Assembly (NCBI GenBank): GCA_900321665.1
Contig: ONWY01000043.1
Span: 1-8,102 of the forward strand
DNA length: 8,102 nt
Direction of reading: 5' to 3'
From: an uncultured Eubacteriales bacterium
Lineage (GTDB): Bacteria; Bacillota; Clostridia; Oscillospirales; Acutalibacteraceae
This document shows positions 1 through 5,153 of the stretch, one piece after another. The notes under the pieces are model-generated. The model saw nothing but the letters and a program-made list of their open reading frames with translations. It searched no databases and was not told the DNA's origin. Position 1 is the first letter of the stretch, and each line of letters begins with the position of its first letter. The position numbers and the translations under genes were made by a program.

Positions 1-111
1 TTTCACTCACCTTATCAGCACATAAGGCTGACGCCTATGTGTTGATTTTAACGCACTTATTGTGCGAAAAGATTGAATTTTGAGGCAATACTTCTTTATC
101 GGTATTCTCCG
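1..111. repeat. Palindromic interspersed element, copy A (right part; left end outside window)
   Basis: Positions 15-111 align without gaps to 1087-1183, with about 7 differences in 97 bases. Positions 1-14 equal 946-959. Copy A therefore lacks the 127 bases that copy B has at 960-1086, either by deletion in A or insertion in B. The right end, 91-111, is the inverse of the left end of copy B (905-925). Positions 14-46 contain a hairpin whose arms match the hairpin at 1086-1118. The rest of this copy lies to the left of the window. No protein is supported; the minus-strand esterase remnant reads into it. Confidence 0.85.
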
Positions 112-298
112 TACGCACCTGCTCCTCCAGCATTAACACCTGCTGCGGCGCATCGCGAAAGGCTTTCCACTCCGGCAAGCCCTCGCCATTCGGGTTACCG
201 GTTTTCACAAAATTCACCCAATAGCTTTGCATCGTTTCGCTCAGCGCCGTGATAATCCAAAAAAAGATATGCTTGCTTTTCTTTTGCTCCTTTTGCAT
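35..298 (-). pseudogene. Carboxylesterase (type B) C-terminal remnant
   Basis: The 87-codon minus-strand frame contains LSETMQSYWVNFVKTGNPNG and then LPEWKAF. This is the conserved segment near the C-terminus of type-B carboxylesterases (PnbA/para-nitrobenzyl esterase family), which normally have about 500 residues. Only about 45 residues match (roughly positions 111-250). The catalytic Ser/Glu/His regions are absent. The first 16 codons (MQKEQKKSKHIFFWII) do not look like esterase, and the last 23 or so codons are read from repeat element copy A. The gene is therefore truncated at both ends and should be inactive. An AAAGGAAA-like site precedes the ATG at 296-298 and a TATAAT-like box lies further upstream, so a short peptide could be made, but I would not call it functional. 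Confidence is good for the family and good for it being a remnant. Confidence 0.75.
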
Positions 299-365
299 AG
301 CGGTTTCCTTTCGCCAAAAGACATATTTTCTTTATTATAGCAGAGATAGTTGTATATTGCTACGG

Positions 366-398
366 GTAAAATAATTGCCCGAGGCGTTCCTCGGGCAA
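366..398 (-). terminator. Rho-independent terminator of tRNA-Gly
   Basis: A 10-bp GC-rich stem (375-384 with 389-398, arms TTGCCCGAGG/CCTCGGGCAA) has a 4-base loop. On the minus strand it is followed by the T-rich tract TTATTTTA. It begins four bases after the CCA end of tRNA-Gly. Confidence 0.88.
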
Positions 399-401
399 CG
401 G

Positions 402-475
402 TGGAGCGGACAACGGGAGTCGAACCCGCCTAATCAGCTTGGGAAGCTGAGATTCTACCGATGAACTATGTCCGC
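402..475 (-). tRNA. tRNA-Gly (anticodon CCC)
   Basis: The 74-base sequence folds as a full cloverleaf on the minus strand. The acceptor stem GCGGACA pairs with TGTCCGC. The D arm is GTTC/GAAT, and the anticodon stem TCAGC/GCTGA carries loop TTCCCAA (anticodon CCC). The T arm is GCGGG-TTCGACT-CCCGT. The discriminator is T and CCA is encoded. It has its own promoter (495-523) and terminator (366-398), so it is a single-gene unit. The CCC isoacceptor reads GGG; many genomes do without it because UCC can read GGG by wobble. Confidence 0.95.
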
Positions 476-494
476 AGATTTGCTTGACCAAATT

Positions 495-523
495 ATTATA
501 AAGAATTTGCGCGGATTTGTCAA
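495..523 (-). promoter_or_regulatory. Sigma-70/SigA promoter of tRNA-Gly
   Basis: On the minus strand a perfect TTGACA (518-523) and a perfect TATAAT (495-500) are separated by exactly 17 bases. The predicted start of transcription is about 12 bases before the tRNA 5' end at 475. Confidence 0.92.
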
Positions 524-585
524 TAGTTTATGTGGGAAGCGGAGGGAATGAAGAAACTCATATTTAAATATTTTTTCTTAATGAT

Positions 586-825
586 ATCTTTTGCGCTGCA
601 AAAGATGAAATCGGGCAAAGCCCGATGAAATCCAAAATGTACGCATTTTGGATGAAAGAAGAACCCGACCAACTTGCCAAATCAAAGATTTGGAGTTGGT
701 GCCCGGAACCTTGGCATTCGCGGCACCTTGCGCCGCTCGGCAGCATCACGAAGTGATTTCATATTCGTGGATTAATCGCTTTCAGCGATGATATTCACGA
801 ATATTTCACCCACCGACAGGTGGAT
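586..825. repeat. Tandem-hairpin palindromic block
   Basis: The block is a string of short perfect hairpins. On the left are 586-606 (9-bp arms), 610-626 (7-bp arms) and 630-653 (10-bp arms), each separated by GAA. On the right are 745-757 (ATCAC/GTGAT), 761-803 (9-bp outer arms ATATTCGTG/CACGAATAT, with inner hairpin ATCGCT-TTC-AGCGAT) and a CCACC/GGTGG hairpin near 810-823, separated by TTC. The centre has a nested hairpin: ACCAACT/AGTTGGT around CCAAATC/GATTTGG. Spacers switch from GAA to TTC between the halves, so the block as a whole is also inverted. A 61-codon minus-strand frame (564-749) is only a by-product of these palindromes. Similar hairpin strings are, to my recollection, scattered in Clostridia genomes; their function is unknown to me. 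Confidence 0.75.
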
Positions 826-831
826 TTAATT

Positions 832-863
832 AAAAAACTCACTTCCGAAGAAGTGAGTTTTTT
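832..863 (-). terminator. Terminator after the truncated tRNA-fMet copy
   Basis: A 9-bp stem (837-845 with 850-858, ACTCACTTC/GAAGTGAGT) has loop CGAA. It is flanked by A and T runs, so it can terminate in either direction. On the minus strand it starts directly after the CCA end at 864. Its stem is unrelated in sequence to the terminator of the intact tRNA-fMet (1362-1393). Confidence 0.88.
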
Positions 864-903
864 TGGTAGCGGGAGCAGGACTCGAACCTGCGACCTCCGG
901 GTT
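864..903 (-). pseudogene. tRNA-fMet 3'-half (truncated copy or att repeat)
   Basis: The 40 bases are identical to 1394-1433, the 3' half of the intact tRNA-fMet. The identity runs from the CCA end back to the last two bases of the anticodon loop and then stops abruptly at 904. The acceptor 5' strand, D arm and anticodon are missing, so no tRNA can form. The copy still has its own terminator (832-863). It may be a second tRNA gene cut by recombination, or the far attachment site of an element integrated in tRNA-fMet. Confidence 0.85.
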
Positions 904-904
904 G

Positions 905-1183
905 CGGAGAGTAGTGATAAAGAAGCTTTGGTTCATTTTGTCTGCTTTCACTCACCTTAACAATTTAAAAATGCGCCAATACGCAGAGTATTCCCACATT
1001 TTAAAATTGCTAATCTGAGCAAAAGCAGACAAAATGAACTGCTTCGCACCTCAAATTCAATATTTTTGTGCAAGAAGAAGGCAAAATCAGCACATAAGGC
1101 TAACGCCTATGTGCTGATTTTAACGCACTTATTGTGCAAAAAGATTGAATTTTGAGGCAAAACCTCTTTATCGCTACTCTCCG
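905..1183. repeat. Palindromic interspersed element, copy B (complete, 279 bp)
   Basis: Terminal inverted repeats of 21 bases (905-925 and 1163-1183) differ at two positions. Inside are two large imperfect hairpins. The first pairs 931-954 with 1015-1039, with further pairing of 961-973 with 997-1009 and a tip hairpin AATAC-GCAGA-GTATT (978-992). The second pairs 1049-1077 with 1128-1157, enclosing a hairpin 1086-1118 with 11-bp perfect arms plus GGC/GCC. Nearly the whole length can thus fold into a two-armed cruciform. There is no transposase and no convincing ORF. I see no clear target-site duplication. It is MITE-like in size and shape, but could equally be a structured RNA or a recombination site. 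Confidence 0.8.
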
Positions 1184-1354
1184 TATCACTCCGTGCCCTC
1201 AGAAATATGGTCGCCCTGCTCGCTTGGAGCGCTTCGCATTGCTCCCTATTTCTTCACCTCAGCATCACGGCTTCATCTTCCACCGGAAGCGCCGCGCTGC
1301 TTCGCCCCAACGAGCTCGCTCGTCGGTCTCATACCCGGGTTGCAACCTGTATTT
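1184..1354. other. Gene-less palindromic stretch with an inverted fMet anticodon-arm-like segment
   Basis: I see no gene here. Short hairpins occur (for example GAAGC/GCTTC pairs near 1285-1303). On the plus strand 1318-1338 reads GCTCGTCGG, T, CTCATA, CCCGG. It matches the D-stem to anticodon-arm part of tRNA-fMet except for one substitution and one missing A, and is opposite in orientation to the working gene. Long plus-strand frames crossing this stretch run through the tRNA antisense and are not genes. Confidence 0.55.
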
Positions 1355-1361
1355 TATCAAG

Positions 1362-1393
1362 AAAAAGTCCTTGTCTTTCGACAAGGACTTTTT
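1362..1393 (-). terminator. Rho-independent terminator of tRNA-fMet
   Basis: An 11-bp stem (1365-1375 with 1380-1390, AAGTCCTTGTC/GACAAGGACTT) has a 4-base loop. On the minus strand it is followed by TTTTTC. It abuts the CCA end of the tRNA at 1394. Confidence 0.9.
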
Positions 1394-1469
<76 letters not shown>

Positions 1470-1490
1470 ATATATTTTTGTTGCTCAAGT

Positions 1491-1519
1491 ATATTAGCAC
1501 ATTGGAGTGCATTTGTCAA
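1491..1519 (-). promoter_or_regulatory. Promoter of tRNA-fMet
   Basis: On the minus strand TTGACA (1514-1519) and TAATAT (1491-1496) are separated by 17 bases. Predicted transcription starts about 15 bases before the tRNA 5' end at 1469. Confidence 0.9.
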
Positions 1520-1576
1520 CAGTTATTTTTCATTACGCTATATCTATATGAAATCCGCACTTTATTTATGCATGAA

Positions 1577-1605
1577 AATAGATTATAATAGATTATAATA
1601 TAAAT
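1577..1605 (+). promoter_or_regulatory. Possible promoter of the HAD gene with duplicated -10 box
   Basis: The decamer GATTATAATA is repeated in tandem at 1581-1600, giving TATAAT at 1584-1589 and again at 1594-1599. No good -35 box is visible at 17 bases from either copy (the best is TTTATT at 1561-1566 for the first). The leader to the ATG at 1632 would be about 25-40 bases. Confidence 0.5.
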
Positions 1606-1631
1606 TCGGGCATAAGGAAAGGAGCGCTGTG

Positions 1632-2318
1632 ATGCAATTACTTGTTTTGGATTTAGACGGTACCCTGGCGCCTTACGATGCCGCTACCGCGCCCGCAAAT
1701 GTTGAAACGCTCAAAAAAGCCGAACGCGCCGGTGTGCGCATTTGCCTGTGCTCGGGCAAGCCGGTTTTCTACCTGTGTGCCTTTATGCGGCAATTTGGGC
1801 TGCAGGACCCGATACTCATCGGCGAAAACGGTGCCGAAATACAGTTTGGCTACAAGCTGCCGCCACCGTACTTTTACCGCATGCCCTACTCGGAAAGAGC
1901 GGAGAAAAGCCTGCGCTTTTTTGAAGCGGAAATCAAAAAAACGCTCCCCGAGATATGGTTTCAGCCCAACAAAACAGAGCTCTCCCCCTTCCCGAAAAGC
2001 GCGCGGGAATTTGAAATCATTGATACCATTATTGCAAACCACCGCGACAAGGCGCAGGATATTCGCATTTTAAAATACCACGATTGCTTCGATTTTATTC
2101 CTATGAATATCAACAAGGGCGCCGCGCTGCGCTTTCTTGCCGACAAGCTTGGCATCTCCACCGAGGAGATTTGCTGTATTGGCGACAGCAAAAATGATTT
2201 TCCGATGTTTGAGGTTGCCGGCAAAAGCTACGGCATCAAGCTCAAAATCCCCCACCCTAAAGCGGTGCCGGTTGGCAGCTTAGAGGAAGCGCTCGACATC
2301 GTTTTAAAAAATGAGTAA
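1632..2318 (+). CDS. HAD superfamily phosphatase, subclass IIB (Cof/SPP-like)
   Basis: The 228-residue protein shows all four HAD motifs. Motif I is LDLDGT with D7 (nucleophile) and D9 (acid/base); motif II is S41 in CLCSGKP; motif III is K162 in NINKGAAL; motif IV is GDSKNDFPMF with D185 and D189 (Mg2+ binding). The cap between motifs II and III (about residues 60-155) places it in subclass IIB, which includes Cof-type sugar phosphatases, phosphomannomutase and sucrose-phosphate phosphatase. Small phosphosugar substrates are known for that family; the actual substrate cannot be read here. It should be cytoplasmic. I chose the ATG at 1632 because AAAGGAG (1618-1624) is 7 bases away; the GTG at 1629 is too close. 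The gene is monocistronic, convergent with the trhA-like gene and shares its terminator. A duplicated TATAAT lies upstream. Confidence 0.9.
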   Translation: MQLLVLDLDGTLAPYDAATAPANVETLKKAERAGVRICLCSGKPVFYLCAFMRQFGLQDPILIGENGAEIQFGYKLPPPYFYRMPYSERAEKSLRFFEAEIKKTLPEIWFQPNKTELSPFPKSAREFEIIDTIIANHRDKAQDIRILKYHDCFDFIPMNINKGAALRFLADKLGISTEEICCIGDSKNDFPMFEVAGKSYGIKLKIPHPKAVPVGSLEEALDIVLKNE

Positions 2319-2320
2319 AG

Positions 2321-2363
2321 AAAAAAGAAAGAGAGATTGTGCGAGCAATCTCTCTTTCTTTTT
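2321..2363. terminator. Bidirectional terminator between convergent genes
   Basis: A long stem (GAAAGAGAGATTG with CAATCTCTCTTTC, about 2328-2359) is flanked by A-rich and T-rich tracts. It serves the HAD gene on the plus strand and, on the minus strand, the TrhA gene, whose stop codon (2362-2364) touches the hairpin. Confidence 0.9.
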
Positions 2364-3039
2364 ATCGCAAAATGCAAAATTTAAAAATTGCCACAAACTG
2401 CAGCGCGCTGCCTGCCAAGATAAACAGGTGAAAAATCATGTGAAAAAACGCGCGCTTTCTGCCAATGGCAAAGAAAATCATCCCCAGCGAGTACACCGCA
2501 CCGCCGCCCAACAGCCAAGCGAGCATCTCGATGCCATATGCCTGATACAGCGGGTAAATCATCAGCAGTGCCGACCAACCGACAATGAAATAGCCGCTCA
2601 TGCATAACTTTTCATACTTTTTAAAATCAATCGCGGTGAATGGCACGCAAATAGCGGTGCCCGCTATCACAAGCGCCAAAACAATGTAAAAAATCACCTT
2701 GTTTTGCTCGCGCACCCCGGTGAGCAAAATCGGGAAAAACGAGCCTAAAATCAAGCCGAAAATGGAGCAGTGGTCGAGCACCTGCATTACCTTTTTCGGT
2801 CTTTCGGGAATTAAGCCGTGGTAGACACTGGAGATGGTGTACAAATATATCATCATCAGCCCGTAAACAATGCCGCCGGCAAGCCCCCAAAAATTGTGCT
2901 TATAGGTCGCAAAAATAGCGCACAAAAGCAGCACCACCAAGCCAAAAGCCGCCCCGACAATGTGGGTGACCATATTGCCGATTTCTTCCTTGCGGCTGAA
3001 TCCGGGTAGTTTGCGGTCTGCTAATTTGGTTCTTTGCAC
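2362..3039 (-). CDS. trhA: Hemolysin III/PAQR-family membrane protein TrhA
   Basis: The 225-residue protein is mostly hydrophobic, with about seven membrane segments. It carries the family signature: EEIGNMVTHIVG near the N-terminus (E18-G29), SSVYH (S70-H74), LDH (D89-H90) and FFHMIFH (H200, H204). S, D and the three H residues form the metal site in HlyIII/PAQR proteins. Length is usual for bacterial members (about 210-230). Bacterial TrhA is linked to membrane-lipid/fluidity homeostasis; the name hemolysin III is historical and haemolysis should not be assumed. The start is GTG at 3037-3039: GGAGG lies 7 bases upstream, and the nearby ATG is in another frame that stops quickly. It has its own promoter (3072-3100) and is not part of the SPFH/TPM operon behind it. 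Confidence 0.93.
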   Translation of the reverse strand: MQRTKLADRKLPGFSRKEEIGNMVTHIVGAAFGLVVLLLCAIFATYKHNFWGLAGGIVYGLMMIYLYTISSVYHGLIPERPKKVMQVLDHCSIFGLILGSFFPILLTGVREQNKVIFYIVLALVIAGTAICVPFTAIDFKKYEKLCMSGYFIVGWSALLMIYPLYQAYGIEMLAWLLGGGAVYSLGMIFFAIGRKRAFFHMIFHLFILAGSALQFVAIFKFCILR

Positions 3040-3071
3040 GACATCACCTCCCGCGGTTGATTATTGCTCTT

Positions 3072-3100
3072 ATTATACACTAAATCCATGTGCAAAACAA
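3072..3100 (-). promoter_or_regulatory. Probable promoter of trhA
   Basis: On the minus strand there is a perfect TATAAT (3072-3077). At 17 bases a TTGTTT (3095-3100) may act as -35 box. The leader to the GTG start would be about 25 bases. Confidence 0.65.
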
Positions 3101-3112
3101 CGAACAAATAAA

Positions 3113-3151
3113 AGAAGTTGTCTTAACAATCCGCATTAAGACAACTTCTTC
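3113..3151 (-). terminator. Terminator of the SPFH-DUF4428-zinc ribbon-TPM operon
   Basis: A 13-bp or longer stem (GAAGTTGTCTTAA paired with TTAAGACAACTTC, loop about 9 bases) is followed on the minus strand by TTTTATTT. It lies about 25 bases after the TPM stop codon and just before the trhA promoter, so it separates the two units. Confidence 0.88.
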
Positions 3152-3176
3152 ATTTAATCATAGCAATTACATCCGT

Positions 3177-3971
3177 TTAGAAACCGCCACCGCCGTGGGA
3201 GGCGCCGGAAGAGGATGTATGGGTGGATGAGCCGCCCCTACCGGAATTGCTTTGAATCGGGGTTCTGGTCACCGCAGTGGTTCTGAAATTATCAGCTGCT
3301 CCGGTCACCTGCAGCGAGCCGCCAACCAAATAATCGGTCGCATTTGCCTTAAAGTGCACCGGCTTGTATTTTTTCTTCACTGCATTCATCACAATGAAGC
3401 CGATAATCAAGCCGACTACCAGGGAAATGACAATACCCAACAGCACATTCTTGCTCTTAGCCTTTGTATTATCCAAAGGATTGCCGGCTTTGGCTTGCTT
3501 GACAAGCGTATCGCTCAGCTCGATATACTTTTCAAAAGCTTCCTGCCACGCACCGCTATCCATCAGCGGGGCAAGCTGACTGCCGACATACTGAATACCA
3601 TAGTCTGTAAAGGCTTCGATACCATAGCCCCTTGTGGAAATCCAGCGCTCGGTACCGTTGCCGTTATCGTAAACCAAAAGCAGCACACCGCTTCTGTCGC
3701 CTTGCCTGCCGACACCGAAGCCATTGTCATCATAATAATCATCGGCATAATCGCGCAAACTCTTGCCGGCGACATCGGCTGTCGTGACGATGACAATATC
3801 CATATCCAGCGCGTCACTCGTTTGGGTAAGCTTTTTTAAAATAATGCTTTCCTCTTCACTGCTTAACAAATCGGCATCATCCGCCAACAGCGGTGCATTT
3901 GCCGCAAAGGCAGGCACCATCAGAGCCGCAATGAGCAAAAGAGCTAAAGAAATTGATAGTAATTTTTTCAT
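3177..3971 (-). CDS. TPM-domain protein (YdjH/YgcG-like), secreted N-domain, membrane anchored
   Basis: The 264-residue protein has a signal peptide (residues 1-23, MKKLL start, hydrophobic core, AFA cleavage). A TPM (TLP18.3/Psb32/MOLO-1) domain follows at about 27-160, with DDADLLSSEEE, DIVIVTT, DDYYDDNGFGVGR and GVLLLVYD-RWISTRGYG blocks. One membrane helix lies at about 176-197, followed by a basic KKKYK stop. A cytoplasmic tail ends in the Ser/Gly-rich SGASHGGGGF common in this family. The TPM domain should face outside. It is the last gene of the operon; its SD (TAAGGAGG) overlaps the stop of the preceding gene, suggesting translational coupling. The start is ATG 3969-3971 (GGAGG 7 bases away); the GTG at 3972-3974 is too close. 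In B. subtilis the relative YdjH works with YdjG, YdjI and PspA in envelope stress. A biochemical activity cannot be stated. Confidence 0.88.
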   Translation of the reverse strand: MKKLLSISLALLLIAALMVPAFAANAPLLADDADLLSSEEESIILKKLTQTSDALDMDIVIVTTADVAGKSLRDYADDYYDDNGFGVGRQGDRSGVLLLVYDNGNGTERWISTRGYGIEAFTDYGIQYVGSQLAPLMDSGAWQEAFEKYIELSDTLVKQAKAGNPLDNTKAKSKNVLLGIVISLVVGLIIGFIVMNAVKKKYKPVHFKANATDYLVGGSLQVTGAADNFRTTAVTRTPIQSNSGRGGSSTHTSSSGASHGGGGF

Positions 3972-3983
3972 CACTGCACCTCC

Positions 3984-5090
3984 TTAAAAAATGCCTAACA
4001 GGCTGCAAATCAGGTAGCAAAGTGCCCCTGCGCCTGCAGCCACACCTGCAAACAGCGCCGCAATTTTCCCTTTTGCAATCGGGAGATTGCCGACAAATTT
4101 GCCGGTTTGCCCATTCATGGCGAAGGTATACTTTTCGCCCTTATAATCCGTATTGAGAATCCAAACAGGATACAGCGCATACTTGGAAACACCACTAAGC
4201 ATCTGCACCGAGCTGAATTTCGGGGTCACGGTCGCATAGCCGTGCACCGTGTCGCGCAGCGCATCCTCCGCGGAGTGCTTAGTGCGCTCATTGGCTCTGG
4301 GAATGCTCTGCTCCATACCTACATCATATTTATCGGCAAGATACCCTGCCAGGTACGCTGTTTGAAAATCCACTGCCTCCTTAAAATCATATGGTTCAAT
4401 GGATTCCATTAAATCATCGGGCATTTTGGTTGAGCCGTCTACCGGGATGTTATTAAAAGACATCGTGCCTTGGCGGTAAATATCATAAAAACTCGTTTCG
4501 GTATACTGATACTTACTGTCGCGCCAGGTGCGCACCTGTGTGCCTTCGTATTGCACCGATGCATTGATATTGGAATCAAACAGCCAAAACGGCACATAAA
4601 TTCCCTTGATTTCCTCCAAGCGATTATCGCTTTTAAAGGTGGAAGGAGCAAATTTTCTGTTGGAGGTGTACTCCTTCAACTTTGCCTTTGCCTGCTCCTT
4701 ATTAAGCTTAAAGGGAATTACATAATTCGGCTTCAATACACCCGATAACCTGCCGCTTAAAACAGTATTGTTGCCGCAATAGGGGCAAGTGGTTGCCGCG
4801 GTATTTTCATCTGCCACCAGCTCGCCGCCGCAGGATTTGCAGACAAAAACCGACATACCGGAATCATTCCACTGCTCGCCGGCAGCGCCGGTATCCCAAT
4901 TAAAGGAATCCTCTTGCGGTATCTGCTGCCCCATATCCGCCTGCTGTGTATCCAAAACGGTATCCTGCTGCTGTAATTGACTCACTTCAAACACAGACTC
5001 GCAGAAAGGGCACTTCATTTTTTGCGTAGCGGTATCAAATTCCAATGCACCGCCGCACGCAGGACATTTATAATCTAAATTAGCTGCCAT
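3984..5090 (-). CDS. Double zinc-ribbon (TFIIB-type) membrane protein, YdjG-like
   Basis: The 368-residue protein begins with two CxxC...CxxC zinc ribbons: C9/C12 with C27/C30, and C84/C87 with C102/C105. A Q/D-rich linker lies between them (about 38-75). A long conserved body follows (about 118-335, LKPNYVIPFKLNKEQAKAKLKEY onward, GIYVPFWLFD, YALYPVWILNTDYKG), and one C-terminal hydrophobic segment (about 342-368) is the likely membrane anchor. Such proteins are often misnamed PriA helicase or TFIIB because of the ribbons; there is no helicase domain. The setting beside TPM and SPFH genes points to the YdjG role in the PspA-associated envelope system (inference). The ATG has only GAGG about 10 bases upstream, a weak site compared with its neighbours. 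The stop (3984-3986) lies inside the next gene's SD. Confidence 0.85.
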   Translation of the reverse strand: MAANLDYKCPACGGALEFDTATQKMKCPFCESVFEVSQLQQQDTVLDTQQADMGQQIPQEDSFNWDTGAAGEQWNDSGMSVFVCKSCGGELVADENTAATTCPYCGNNTVLSGRLSGVLKPNYVIPFKLNKEQAKAKLKEYTSNRKFAPSTFKSDNRLEEIKGIYVPFWLFDSNINASVQYEGTQVRTWRDSKYQYTETSFYDIYRQGTMSFNNIPVDGSTKMPDDLMESIEPYDFKEAVDFQTAYLAGYLADKYDVGMEQSIPRANERTKHSAEDALRDTVHGYATVTPKFSSVQMLSGVSKYALYPVWILNTDYKGEKYTFAMNGQTGKFVGNLPIAKGKIAALFAGVAAGAGALCYLICSLLGIF

Positions 5091-5118
5091 TTTTCTTTTT
5101 CCTCACCAATTATTTTGT

Positions 5119-5141
5119 GCGGCGCGCAAGCTGCGCGCCGC
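5119..5141 (-). promoter_or_regulatory. GC-rich intercistronic hairpin
   Basis: A perfect 9-bp stem GCGGCGCGC/GCGCGCCGC with a 5-base loop sits between the DUF4428 and zinc-ribbon genes. On the minus strand it is followed by ACAAAATAATT, not a proper U tract. It may be a partial terminator or an RNA-processing/stability element that lowers expression of the two downstream genes. Confidence 0.6.
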
Positions 5142-5153
5142 GCAGGTCACATT

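Noticed and set aside
564..749. 61-codon minus-strand frame
   Set aside because: It lies in the tandem-hairpin block, has no ribosome binding site I can see, and its sequence is explained by palindromes.
905..1183. Insertion sequence with transposase
   Set aside because: The element is only 279 bp with no ORF of useful length, and no clear target-site duplication was found at either copy.
2362..3039. Hemolysin/virulence function
   Set aside because: The family name is historical; the sequence shows a PAQR-type metal-binding membrane protein with a likely housekeeping role.
3984..5090. PriA helicase or transcription factor TFIIB annotation
   Set aside because: Only the zinc ribbons resemble these proteins; helicase motifs and cyclin-like repeats are absent and a C-terminal membrane segment is present.
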